Notes: generated by a model from the sequence alone, not told the origin. 34,436 bases of DNA from an uncultured Oscillospiraceae bacterium (GCA_947624585.1 CANQKZ010000014.1:1-34436), one strand, 5' to 3'; shown: positions 22,155 to 30,095, counted from the stretch's first letter. Made by a program: numbers and translations.

Positions 22155-25055
22155 ATGGAATTTCAAAAGGACACCACCATCCACGGCTTCCGGGTGCGGT
22201 ACTCGGAGCCTGTTCCCGAGCTGAAGGCCACGCTCCACCGGATGGAGTACGTCAAAAACGGCGCCGATCTTGTGTGGCTGGAGCGGCCCGACGACAACAA
22301 GACCTTCTCCATCGCCTTCAAGACCATCCCCTCGGACCACACGGGGGTTTTCCACATCCTGGAGCACTCCGTTCTGTGCGGGAGCCACAAGTACCCGGTG
22401 CGGGAGCCCTTTGTGGAGCTGATCAAGAGCTCCTTACAGACGTTCCTCAACGCTATGACCTTTCCGGACAAGACCATGTACCCCCTGTCCACCAGGAACG
22501 ACCGGGATTTCCTGAACCTCATCGACGTATACATGGACGCGGTGTTCCATCCGCTGTCCATGGAGCGGGACGTGGGATTTTTGCAGGAGGGCTGGCACTA
22601 TGAGCTTGACAGCCCCGTGGGAGAGCTGACGCGCAACGGCGTGGTGTTCAACGAGATGAAGGGCGCCTTCGTGGACCCGGACGAGGTGCTGAGCTTCGAG
22701 ATGGGCTGCGCCCTGTTCCCGGACAACTGCTACGGGTATGAGTCCGGCGGACACCCGGAGCACATCCCGGAGCTGACCTATGAAAGCTATAAGGAGAACC
22801 ACCGCAGGTATTACAGCGCGTCCAATTCCTATATCTTCCTGGACGGGGACATGGACATCGACGCGGTGCTCAAAAAATTGGACTCCTTCCTTTGCGAATA
22901 CGACCGCATCGACGTGGACGCGGACATCCCCATGCAGAAGCCGGTCCACCCGGAGGAGATCACGGCGCGGTACGAGATCGGCCCGGACGAGGACGGCGCC
23001 GACAAGGTCATCGTGGGCGAGGGCTGGATGGCCAGCCGCTTCGACGAGCCGGAGCGGGTGATGGCCTGCTCGGTGCTGACCCGCGCACTGTGCGGCACCA
23101 ACGAATCGCCGGTGAAAAAGGCCCTTCTAGAGAAGGGGCTCGCCCAGGACGTGGAGATCCACTCCTACGACGGCATCCAGCAGAACTTCCTCTTCATGTC
23201 CGCCAGGAACACCAGCTTGGAGAAGAAGGACGAGCTGGTAAAGACCGTGTACGATGTGCTCCGGGAGCAGGCCAAGGGGCTTGACCACGCGGAGCTTCAC
23301 GCCATTTTGAATCAGGTGGAATTTTCCAACCGGGAGAAGGATTTCGGCAGGATGCCGAGGGGCCTTGTGTTCGCCATGGTGAGTCTGGAGTCCTGGCTCT
23401 ACGGCGGCGACCCGGCCCAGAACCTCAGCTCCGACGCGGTGTTCGCGTCCCTGCGCCGCAAGGTGGACGAGGGTTGGTTCGAAAAGCTCCTGGAGGAGGT
23501 ATTTTTGAACAATCCCCACACCGCCCGTGTGGTGCTGGTGCCCTGCAACACGTTGGGCGAGGAGCACGCGGCCCACACAAAGGCGGAGCTGGCCGCCATC
23601 CGCGCCGGGTGGTCCGAGGCGGAGACAAAGGCGATCATCGAGCGGTTCAACGCGCTGCGTCAGTTCCAGAACGCCGCCGACACGCCGGAGGCTCTTGCCA
23701 CCCTGCCCCAGCTGAAACTCACGGACATCCCGGAGAAGATGGCGCCGCTGCCCTACAGCGTGACGAAATTCCACGGGGCGGACCTGCTCCGGCAGGATCT
23801 GGAGACCGGTGGGATCACGTATCTGGACCTCTACTTTGACGCGGACGACCTGACGGAGGAGGAGCTGCTGGCTCTGCCCATGGCCAGCTCCCTCTTGGGG
23901 AAGCTGAACACGAAGCGGCGGCCCGCGCTGGAGATGACCACCCTCATCCGGGAGAAGCTGGGAAAATTTGGCGTCGCCGCCATGATGATCGGCCGCAAGA
24001 GCGACCGGGCGGCGCTGCCCAAGCTCCAGGTGAGTCTGGCGCTCCTGCCGGAGCGGAAGGATGAGGCGGTGGAGATCTTGCGGGAGGTCCTGCTGGAGAC
24101 GGACTTCGGCGACACCGCCGCCGTGTACAACATCCTCCGTCAGCACAGGATCATGACCGAGCAGACGGCCCAGAACTCCGGGAACGCCTTCGCCTTCGTG
24201 CGGGCCAGCGCCGGGACGTGTCCGGCGGGCGCCGTGGCGGACATCCTGCGGGGCGTGGAACAGCTGCGGTATTTGCAGAATGCGGAGCGGTCCTTCGAGG
24301 AGAAGGCGGCCGGGCTGACGGCGAGGTACGAAGCGCTTTTGAAAAAGCTCCTGGTCCGGTCCAGGCTGACCCTCTCCGTCACCGGCGAGCTGGACGAAAA
24401 TTGGCTTGAGTGCGTGCTCCGGGTGTTCCCGGAGGGGGCGCGGGGCGCGCGGAGAGAGTACAGCGCCGTTTCCCGCCCCGGCGAGGGCTTCTCCATCCCG
24501 GCGGGCATCGGATTCGCCGCCAAGGCCATGATGCTGGAGGACGCCGGGGCGAAATACGACGGCTCCATGGCCGTGGCGGACAAGCTTTTGACCATGGACT
24601 ACCTGTGGAACAGCGTCCGCGTCAAGGGCGGGGCCTACGGGGTCAACATGGGGACCAATTCCGACGGCACCGTGTCCATGACCTCCTTCCGGGACCCCCA
24701 CTGCGGGAACACCCTGGACGTGTTCGACGCCTGCGGCCAGGTCCTGCGGGAGTTCGCCGACTCCGGCGAGTCGCTGGACAAGTTCATCATCTCCACCGTG
24801 GGTTCACTGGAGCCCATCACCACGCCGCGCACCGAGCAGGAGAAGGCCGCCCGGATGTTCTTCTCCGGCACCACCGCCGACGACCTGCAGCAGGTCCGCT
24901 CCCAGGTCCTGCACACCACCCACGAAAAGCTGAGGGAATACGCCGATGTGCTCGGCAAGCTCGCGGGGGAGGCTCACACCTGCGTCATCGCGGGGAAGCC
25001 GATCCTCGACGGGTGCGGGGAGAAAATCGAGACGGTGGAGAACCTGGTATCTTGA
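22155..25055 (+). CDS. M16C metallopeptidase (insulinase/presequence-protease type)
   Basis: A 966-residue M16C peptidase with two halves. The inverted zinc motif HxxEH is His67-Ile-Leu-Glu70-His71 (HTGVFHILEHSVLCGS). A downstream Glu in GVVFNEMKGAF is the third ligand. The C-terminal half carries the substrate Arg/Tyr region (VKGGAYGVNM). The family degrades short unstructured peptides inside a closed chamber. No signal peptide is seen, so it is cytoplasmic. ATG at 22155 follows AAAGGAA. It is 5 bp from the CsaB fusion and likely co-transcribed, though a direct role in the glycan pathway is doubtful. Repeat copy 2 starts 5 bp after its stop. Confidence 0.94.
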   Translation: MEFQKDTTIHGFRVRYSEPVPELKATLHRMEYVKNGADLVWLERPDDNKTFSIAFKTIPSDHTGVFHILEHSVLCGSHKYPVREPFVELIKSSLQTFLNAMTFPDKTMYPLSTRNDRDFLNLIDVYMDAVFHPLSMERDVGFLQEGWHYELDSPVGELTRNGVVFNEMKGAFVDPDEVLSFEMGCALFPDNCYGYESGGHPEHIPELTYESYKENHRRYYSASNSYIFLDGDMDIDAVLKKLDSFLCEYDRIDVDADIPMQKPVHPEEITARYEIGPDEDGADKVIVGEGWMASRFDEPERVMACSVLTRALCGTNESPVKKALLEKGLAQDVEIHSYDGIQQNFLFMSARNTSLEKKDELVKTVYDVLREQAKGLDHAELHAILNQVEFSNREKDFGRMPRGLVFAMVSLESWLYGGDPAQNLSSDAVFASLRRKVDEGWFEKLLEEVFLNNPHTARVVLVPCNTLGEEHAAHTKAELAAIRAGWSEAETKAIIERFNALRQFQNAADTPEALATLPQLKLTDIPEKMAPLPYSVTKFHGADLLRQDLETGGITYLDLYFDADDLTEEELLALPMASSLLGKLNTKRRPALEMTTLIREKLGKFGVAAMMIGRKSDRAALPKLQVSLALLPERKDEAVEILREVLLETDFGDTAAVYNILRQHRIMTEQTAQNSGNAFAFVRASAGTCPAGAVADILRGVEQLRYLQNAERSFEEKAAGLTARYEALLKKLLVRSRLTLSVTGELDENWLECVLRVFPEGARGARREYSAVSRPGEGFSIPAGIGFAAKAMMLEDAGAKYDGSMAVADKLLTMDYLWNSVRVKGGAYGVNMGTNSDGTVSMTSFRDPHCGNTLDVFDACGQVLREFADSGESLDKFIISTVGSLEPITTPRTEQEKAARMFFSGTTADDLQQVRSQVLHTTHEKLREYADVLGKLAGEAHTCVIAGKPILDGCGEKIETVENLVS

Positions 25056-25059
25056 GAAA

Positions 25060-25479
25060 GCTCGGGCCGCTTTGGCCTTGATTGGAGGCCGTCCGAACGG
25101 ACGGGGGATAATTTACTTTCTTCTCTTTTGTGCTGACAAAAGAGAAGAAAGTAACAAAGAAGAGAAAATCGGTTTTTGGGGCCGGCGGTGACTTTTGGCT
25201 TGGCGCTTCGTAACGCGGGTCGGCTTCCGCGGTAGCGTGTCGGTGGGTCTGGGTGGAACCATAGCCGCGCGGGCCGAAGACTTAATTGGTTTCTGCATCA
25301 GCTTCGCTTGGCCGCTTACGTTGGCGGTTGTTGATAGGTGGGTGGCTCTGTTTGGGGCCGCGCTGCGATGGAGGTCGTTGTGGGGCCCGTTCTGGGGCGT
25401 GTCTGTTGTCTGGGGCGGTGCGTCGCACTGTTAAAAATGGTTTTTCAAAATATCTTTCCTTCGGAAATTCATTTTGAAA
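25060..25479 (+). repeat. 430-bp structured dispersed repeat, copy 2
   Basis: Same block order as copy 1. The pyrimidine/purine hairpin is 25113-25131 (TTACTTTCTTCTCTTTTGT) with 25136-25154. Four positions of each arm differ from copy 1, and all four are compensated on the other arm. The block ACCATAGCCGCGCGGGCCGA followed by AGACTTAATTGGTT is identical to copy 1. It follows the M16C stop codon by 5 bp in the same orientation, so it would form the 3' end of that transcript. Confidence 0.85.
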
Positions 25480-25551
25480 ATTATTTTATTGTGCTCTGTC
25501 CTCCGTCCTCCAAAATAATACCCGCCGTCCGTAAAGACAGCGGGAAAACAT

Positions 25552-25580
25552 ATTGACTTTTCGGGTCCGATGGCGTATAA
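25552..25580 (+). promoter_or_regulatory. Promoter of a small RNA in the repeat-flanked island
   Basis: TTGACT (25552-25557), 17-bp spacer, TATAAT (25575-25580). Transcription should start near 25587. No coding gene follows on this strand. Confidence 0.75.
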
Positions 25581-25586
25581 TAAAAG

Positions 25587-25705
25587 TGTGGAAGCTCGCA
25601 GAACGCCAGGCACCACGAGTACACGATCATCAATGTGAGCCGGGGCCGCAACCCCAAACCCACAGTGAGCCGTCTGTTCGTAGCAGACGGCTCACTGTTT
25701 CTTTA
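25587..25705 (+). ncRNA. Candidate about 115-nt small RNA convergent with a small hydrophobic peptide gene
   Basis: It has a consensus promoter 7 bp upstream and a perfect 14-bp terminator hairpin at its end. A GGGG-CCGCAA-CCCC hairpin lies in the middle. No ribosome-binding site plus frame of note is present on this strand. Its 3' part is antisense to the end of the peptide frame at 25692-25796. A function as antitoxin RNA is inferred from this layout. Confidence 0.5.
25663..25705. terminator. 14-bp perfect hairpin terminator shared by the convergent transcripts
   Basis: CAGTGAGCCGTCTG (25663-25676) pairs CAGACGGCTCACTG (25684-25697) across a 7-nt loop. TTTCTTTAT follows on the plus strand. 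The minus strand has no T-run after the stem, so it probably serves mainly the small RNA. Confidence 0.75.
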
Positions 25706-25796
25706 TCGTTATGTACAGCGCATACACGGACACGATCAGCCCCAGTATACTGCATATGCTGCCAATCACGGAAAGAACAGTGACTATGTATCTCAC
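25692..25796 (-). CDS. Small hydrophobic peptide, candidate type I toxin-like
   Basis: From GTG at 25796 it gives 34 residues, RYIVTVLSVIGSICSILGLI then VSVYALYITIKKQ: one membrane helix with a Lys-Lys-Gln end, the pattern of type I toxins and small holin-like peptides. A near-perfect GGGGAGGTGAG site overlaps that GTG. The codon at ideal distance from the site is ATA (25785-25787), which would give a 31-residue form. Either the start is unusual or an ATG has been lost and the gene is silenced. A consensus promoter lies about 200 bp upstream. The longer open frame in the same phase is ignored. No family is recognised with certainty. Confidence 0.42.
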   Translation of the reverse strand: MRYIVTVLSVIGSICSILGLIVSVYALYITIKKQ

Positions 25797-25910
25797 CTCC
25801 CCGGGCGTATTTCCCGCGAAAGCAAAACACTCGCCTCCTCGTCGTCGCGGAACCCGCTTTACCTCGCCCTCCCTCCGGTCGGGCTCAGGCGCTGGGTTCG
25901 CTCCTCCTCT

Positions 25911-25937
25911 CCCCACAAAATCTCCAATTTTGCGGGG
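25911..25937 (-). promoter_or_regulatory. 11-bp hairpin in the 5' UTR of the small peptide
   Basis: On the minus strand CCCCGCAAAAT pairs ATTTTGTGGGG (one G-T pair) around a 5-nt loop. It lies in the 200-nt leader between the promoter and the peptide, in keeping with a structured toxin mRNA. Confidence 0.45.
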
Positions 25938-26000
25938 ACCCCGTGAGGGATGTCAGGCACTGTCAGCGTACCGCAAATTGCGTCGGACTTCCACAAACTT

Positions 26001-26029
26001 ATTATACATCCGTGCCACTTTCCTGTCAA
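26001..26029 (-). promoter_or_regulatory. Consensus promoter of the small-peptide transcript
   Basis: TTGACA (26024-26029), 17-bp spacer, TATAAT (26001-26006) on the minus strand, identical to consensus. It sits 12 bp from the 3' end of repeat copy 3 and reads away from it. Confidence 0.8.
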
Positions 26030-26040
26030 TTCCGAATTTT

Positions 26041-26472
26041 TTTCAAAATGAATTTCCAACGGAAAGATATTTTGAAAACCATTTTTATCAGTGCGACGCA
26101 CCACCCCAGACAACACACACAAAAACACGGGCCCCACAACCCCCGCCCACAAAGCGCGGCCCCAAACAGAGCCACCCAGCTACCGACCCCCACCAACGTA
26201 AGCGGCCAAGCGAAGCTGATGCTCCAACCAATTAAGTCTTCGCCCCGCGCGGATATGGTTCCTCCCAGACGTATCGACAACAACCGCGTGAGCCGACCCG
26301 AGATACACGGCAGGAGCCTTCGTCTCCCACCGACCCCCCCACCCGCCTTTTCTCTCTTTTGCTTCTTTTCTCTCTTTTGTGCAGTGGGACCCCCCTCCCA
26401 CGGAACAAAAGAGAGAAAAGAAGATCCCCCCGTCCCTTCGGACGGCCCCCGATAAAAGCCCTTCGGCCAGAA
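26041..26472 (-). repeat. 430-bp structured dispersed repeat, copy 3 (inverted)
   Basis: On the minus strand it has the same blocks. The long hairpin (26362-26380 with 26405-26423) has the same arms as copy 1, but its inner stem is GTGGGA/TCCCAC instead of GTGGGC/GCCCAC, a compensated base-pair change. The terminal hairpin is TTTCC-GTT-GGAAA. Its 5' end lies 25 bp after the tmcAL stop, in the same orientation, as copy 2 follows the M16C gene. Confidence 0.85.
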
Positions 26473-26496
26473 CGATCTTCTATTTCAAATCCGTCC

Positions 26497-27684
26497 TCAT
26501 GATATGACAAACGGGCTGGCGGTCCACTCAACACCGGCGGGCTGGGGCTTGGCGCATAGGAGCGCGAATATGTCCGCGGCGCGGGACTCCAGTTCAAAGA
26601 CCTCCCTCGCCGGCGGCGGCAGCGTCCTGACGGAGGCCGGTTTGGTAATAACAGGAAGGGCGGCGCGGCCCTTGATCTCTCGCAGCGCCTCCCGGCCCCG
26701 GGGGCCGACGGCGAGGACGCGCAGGTAGGGGGGCTCGGACCTCTGCCGCTCCGCCGTGACGCCCAGGAGGGCGGCCATAGCCATACGCCTGAGGCGCGCG
26801 TGGGCGTATCGCTTCGTCTTGGCGCCATCCAGAACGGCGGTCAGGGTCGACTCCCGCCCCGCGCACCGTTTGAGCCGCGCCCACAGCCCCTCGCCGCTGT
26901 CGGGGAGGGCGGCGTATTCCTCCGGCGTCATGGTGCGAAGCCGGTACATGGTCATGGCGTCCAACCGGTTCCTGTCGGGGGTGCGCCCGGCGATGAGCTC
27001 CCGGCGGAGGACGCTGAGTGCCGGGTCCGGCAGAAGGGGGCCGTAATCCCCGCCGGAGGCGATGAGCTCCCGGACGCGGGAGGCGCCCGCGTAGACACCG
27101 CGCTCCCCGCCGTCGTGGGCGGCGAAGGCCCTGGGGACCGGCAAGGGCCGCAGAGGGGACCGGCGGCGGGCGATGGCCTTCAGGTACTCCACCGCCAGAA
27201 TGTTGTTGGGCTCCCGGAGCAAAAGCGCGTCCTCGCCGACGAACCGCCGGACGGCCCGCTCCCGGGCGGCGGCGTAGGAGATGCCGGAGGACAGCTCGAT
27301 CTTCACAAAAGCGTCGCACTCCGGCGTCAGAAGGGCATCGGCCACAGTCCGGAGGCGGCCCGCGTCGGGGCACTCCGCGCCGAAGGAGATGAAGTCCGCG
27401 CCCACGGCGTCCAGAAGCGCCACTCCCCCGGCGGCGAACCGCTCGGCGGAGGCCAGCGCCCAGGGGACGGGCAGCTCCAACACCAGGTCCGCCCCGCACA
27501 GCGCCGCCATCTCGGCTCTCGCGTGCTTGGACACGATGGCGGGCTCGCCCCGCTGGACAAAATTTCCTCCCATCACGCACACCAGAGCCGCGTCCGGGCC
27601 GGAGAGGGACCGGGCCGCGCCAAGCTGGAGGGCGTGGCCGTTGTGGAACGGGTTGTATTCGCAGACGACGCCGGTGAGGACCAT
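26497..27684 (-). CDS. tmcAL: tRNA(Met) cytidine acetate ligase
   Basis: A 395-residue TmcAL (formerly YlbM-like nucleotidyltransferase). It makes N4-acetylcytidine at the wobble base of elongator tRNA-Met from acetate and ATP. The nucleotidyl-transfer motif is CEYNPFHNGH (His14, His17). VMGGNFVQRGEPAIVSKHAR, SFGAECPDAGRL, LREPNNILAVEYL and the C-terminal ITKPASVRTL fit the family. The ATG at 27684 has a GGGGTGA site 7 nt upstream. It is divergent from ackA, whose product converts acetyl phosphate to acetate and ATP, both substrates of TmcAL. Repeat copy 3 begins just after the stop. Confidence 0.95.
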   Translation of the reverse strand: MVLTGVVCEYNPFHNGHALQLGAARSLSGPDAALVCVMGGNFVQRGEPAIVSKHARAEMAALCGADLVLELPVPWALASAERFAAGGVALLDAVGADFISFGAECPDAGRLRTVADALLTPECDAFVKIELSSGISYAAARERAVRRFVGEDALLLREPNNILAVEYLKAIARRRSPLRPLPVPRAFAAHDGGERGVYAGASRVRELIASGGDYGPLLPDPALSVLRRELIAGRTPDRNRLDAMTMYRLRTMTPEEYAALPDSGEGLWARLKRCAGRESTLTAVLDGAKTKRYAHARLRRMAMAALLGVTAERQRSEPPYLRVLAVGPRGREALREIKGRAALPVITKPASVRTLPPPAREVFELESRAADIFALLCAKPQPAGVEWTASPFVIS

Positions 27685-27716
27685 GGAAAAATCACCCCAA
27701 AAATCGAAAATAGGTC

Positions 27717-27745
27717 TTGAGATATTCAGCGAAGTGTATTAAAAT
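27717..27745 (+). promoter_or_regulatory. Promoter of ackA
   Basis: TTGAGA (27717-27722), 17-bp spacer, TAAAAT (27740-27745). Confidence 0.65.
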
Positions 27746-27775
27746 AGTATATGTATTTTATACCCCCGGCGACAA
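27746..27775 (-). promoter_or_regulatory. Likely promoter of tmcAL, overlapping the ackA promoter region
   Basis: TTGTCG (27770-27775), 18-bp spacer, TATACT (27746-27751) on the minus strand. It abuts the -10 of ackA, so the two promoters may compete. Confidence 0.4.
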
Positions 27776-27798
27776 TTTTACAAGGGAAGGTACGAAAA

Positions 27799-28989
27799 AT
27801 GAAAATTCTTGTTATCAACGCTGGCTCCTCCTCTCTCAAATACCAGCTCATGGACTCCGACTCCGGCGAGGTCTACGCCAAGGGCCTGTGCGAGCGCATC
27901 GGCATCGACGGCCGCCTGACCCACAAGGTCCCGGGCCGCGAGGACGTGAAGGCGGACATCCCCATGCCCACCCACAACGAGGCCATCAAGGCCGTCATGG
28001 ACGCGCTGGTGGACCCGGCGCGGGGCGTCATCGCCTCCACCGACGAGATCGACGCGGTGGGCCACCGGGTGGTCCACGGGGGCGCGGAGTTCGCCGCCTC
28101 CTGCGTCATCGACGACAGCGTCATCGCCGCCATCGAGCGGTGCATCCCCTTCGGGCCCCTCCACAACCCCGCCAACCTCATGGGCATCCGCGCCTGCATG
28201 GAGGCCATGCCCGGCAAGAAGCAGGTGGCCGTGTTCGACACCGCGTTCCACCAGACCATGCCCCCCAAGGCGTACATCTACGCACTGCCCTACGAGTACT
28301 ACGAGAAGGACGGCGTGAGGCGCTACGGCTTCCACGGCACCAGTCATAAGTACATCGCCGCCCAGGCCGTCCGGGCGCTGGGCAAAACGAGCCCCGAGGG
28401 CACCAGGATCATCTCCTGCCACCTGGGCAACGGCTCCAGCCTCGCCGCCATCGTGGACGGCAAGGTGGTGGACACCTCCATGGGCCTCGGGCCTCTCGCC
28501 GGGTTCCCCATGGGCACACGCTCCGGCGACATCGACCCCACCATCATGGAGTACCTGATGGGCCGCTACGGCTGGGATATCAAGGAAATGCTCTCCGTCC
28601 TCAACAAGAAGTCCGGCGTGCTGGGCATCTCCGGCGTCAGCTCCGACTTCCGGGATCTGACCGCCGCCGCCAACGCGGGCAACGAGCGGGCCGCGCTGGC
28701 GCTGGACAAGTTCGCCTATGAGGTGAAGAAGTACATCGGCGCGTACGCCGCCGCCATGGGCGGGGTGGACGCCATCGTGTTCACCGCCGGTGTGGGCGAG
28801 AACGACGCGGATATGCGCCTGCGCATCGCCTCCGGCCTCGAGTACATGGGCGTCAAGATCTGCCCCCACTGCAACGCCACTCGCGGCAAGGAGGAGATCT
28901 CCGCCGCCGATTCCAAGGTCAAGGTGTTCGTCATCCCCACCAACGAGGAGCTGATGATCGCCATGGACACCGCCGAGCTCGCCAGGTGA
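27799..28989 (+). CDS. ackA: Acetate kinase
   Basis: A 396-residue acetate kinase: acetyl phosphate + ADP to acetate + ATP, the energy-yielding last step of fermentation to acetate. Family blocks are NAGSSSLKYQL (5-15), GHRVVHGGAEF, FDTAFHQTMP, GFHGTSHKYIA, HLGNGSSLAAI, DTSMGLGPLAGFPMGTRSGD and FTAGVGEND. ATG at 27799 with GGGAAGG upstream is chosen over an in-frame start 48 bp earlier, which lies too close to the -10. The phosphotransacetylase gene is not in the window. A terminator follows at 29013. Confidence 0.98.
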   Translation: MKILVINAGSSSLKYQLMDSDSGEVYAKGLCERIGIDGRLTHKVPGREDVKADIPMPTHNEAIKAVMDALVDPARGVIASTDEIDAVGHRVVHGGAEFAASCVIDDSVIAAIERCIPFGPLHNPANLMGIRACMEAMPGKKQVAVFDTAFHQTMPPKAYIYALPYEYYEKDGVRRYGFHGTSHKYIAAQAVRALGKTSPEGTRIISCHLGNGSSLAAIVDGKVVDTSMGLGPLAGFPMGTRSGDIDPTIMEYLMGRYGWDIKEMLSVLNKKSGVLGISGVSSDFRDLTAAANAGNERAALALDKFAYEVKKYIGAYAAAMGGVDAIVFTAGVGENDADMRLRIASGLEYMGVKICPHCNATRGKEEISAADSKVKVFVIPTNEELMIAMDTAELAR

Positions 28990-29012
28990 CGCAGAAGTTG
29001 ATATAAAGACAC

Positions 29013-29067
29013 GCTCCCCCTGTTCGGGACGGCAAAACGCGCCGTCGGGACGGGGGGAGCTTTTTCC
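29013..29067 (+). terminator. Rho-independent terminator of ackA
   Basis: GCTCCCCC (29013-29020) pairs with GGGGGAGC (29053-29060), and an inner GACGGC/GCCGTC stem lies within. TTTTTCC follows. Confidence 0.8.
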
Positions 29068-29103
29068 GTCCCCCACAAATGAATCATTTTCCCCGTCCCA
29101 TCG

Positions 29104-29199
29104 GGTAATACTAAATGTATTTCCAAGCCGTATGACGAAGCTTGACGCAAAAAAGGCCGTCGCGAATATCTTATTTTGATTGAATATTAGTATTAGTAT
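29104..29199 (+). mobile_element. Truncated MITE-like element, copy R5
   Basis: It keeps the right half from AATACTAAATGTATTTCCAA to TTTTGATTGAATATTAGTAT, followed by a second TAGTAT. The left half and its terminal repeat are missing. Confidence 0.7.
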
Positions 29200-29221
29200 G
29201 AGAACGCCTACAGGATCCAAA

Positions 29222-29272
29222 ACCCCCAGGCAAACCGCGGCCGGGTTCCGGCGATTCGGTCTGTTTGGGGGT
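29222..29272 (-). terminator. Terminator of the Fe-S protein gene, possibly two-way
   Basis: ACCCCCA...CAAACCG (29222-29237) pairs with CGGTCTGTTTGGGGGT (29257-29272) with small bulges. TTTTGG follows on the minus strand and CTTTTCC on the plus. Confidence 0.6.
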
Positions 29273-29301
29273 CTTTTCCGTGTCTTCTTTTAATGAATAT
29301 T

Positions 29302-30000
29302 TCAGCAATCCAACAGCTTCCCGTCCGTGGAGACGGTGCGGACGGTGAGCTCCAGCTCCTTCCCCGAGGCCGCCAGGGCGCGGGTGACGGCGGAGGTGAG
29401 GCCGCCGCAGCAGGGGACCTGCATCCGCAGGACGGTGACGGAGCTTATGTCGTTGAGAAGAAAAATCCTGCTCAGCTTGTCCGCGTAGTCCACCGCGTCC
29501 AGCTTGGGGCATCCGATGAGGGTGACGCGGCCGCCCATGAACTCCCGGTGGGTCCCGGCGTAGGCGTAGGCGGTGCAGTCGGCGGCGATGAGCAGGTCCG
29601 CGCCGTCGTAATACGGGGCGGAGACGGGCGCCAGCTTGATCTGGGGCGGCCAGTTCCGAAGCTCCGAGGCCGGGGTCTCGGCGGGCGCGGCGGGCGCGGC
29701 GGGCGCGGCGCTTTTGCGAAGCTCCAAAACGGCGGAACCGGGACAGCCGCGCGGCGACTCCGCCGACTTTTTGGCGGCCAGGACGGCAGCCTCGTCGTAG
29801 GGGGCGGCCTCCCGCTCCTCGATGCGGATGGCCCCGGCGGGGCAAGCGGGCAGGCAGTCGCCCATGCCGTCGCAGTAGTCGTCCCGCAGGAGCCGCGCCT
29901 TCCCGTCGACCATGACGATGGCCCCCTCGTGACAGCCCTCCGCGCACGCGCCGCAGCCGGTGCATTTTTCTTCGTCGATATGTACGATCTTGCGGATCAT
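29302..30000 (-). CDS. 4Fe-4S ferredoxin-domain protein
   Basis: A 232-residue protein. The N-terminal ferredoxin part has CTGCGACAEGC (Cys13, 16, 19, 23) and CDGMGDCLPACP (Cys43, 49, 53), enough for two clusters, the second in an unusual CX5CX3CP spacing. An Ala/Pro hinge (about 93-108) joins a second domain with LLIAADCTAYAYAG, LIGCPKLD and VPCCGGLTSAV, whose Cys residues suggest another metal or redox site. It probably carries electrons in the cytoplasm, but the partner is unknown. The ATG at 30000 (GGAGG 7 nt upstream) is chosen over a 63-residue N-terminal extension that has no family match. TATAAT lies at 30044-30049 on the minus strand, but the -35 is poor. Confidence 0.85.
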   Translation of the reverse strand: MIRKIVHIDEEKCTGCGACAEGCHEGAIVMVDGKARLLRDDYCDGMGDCLPACPAGAIRIEEREAAPYDEAAVLAAKKSAESPRGCPGSAVLELRKSAAPAAPAAPAETPASELRNWPPQIKLAPVSAPYYDGADLLIAADCTAYAYAGTHREFMGGRVTLIGCPKLDAVDYADKLSRIFLLNDISSVTVLRMQVPCCGGLTSAVTRALAASGKELELTVRTVSTDGKLLDC

Positions 30001-30095
30001 AGGTTCCCCTCCGTTATTCAGTGGATTTACGTGATTTTCAGCGATTATATTTATTTCCGCTTTGGGAAGTCTTTCCGTCTCGGGTGATCGCGCGT

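Noticed and set aside
25859-25961. 33-residue frame (VPDIPHGVPAKLEILWGEEE...) in the leader of the small peptide
   Set aside because: GTG start without a ribosome-binding site, and it overlaps the 11-bp hairpin; kept only as part of the leader.
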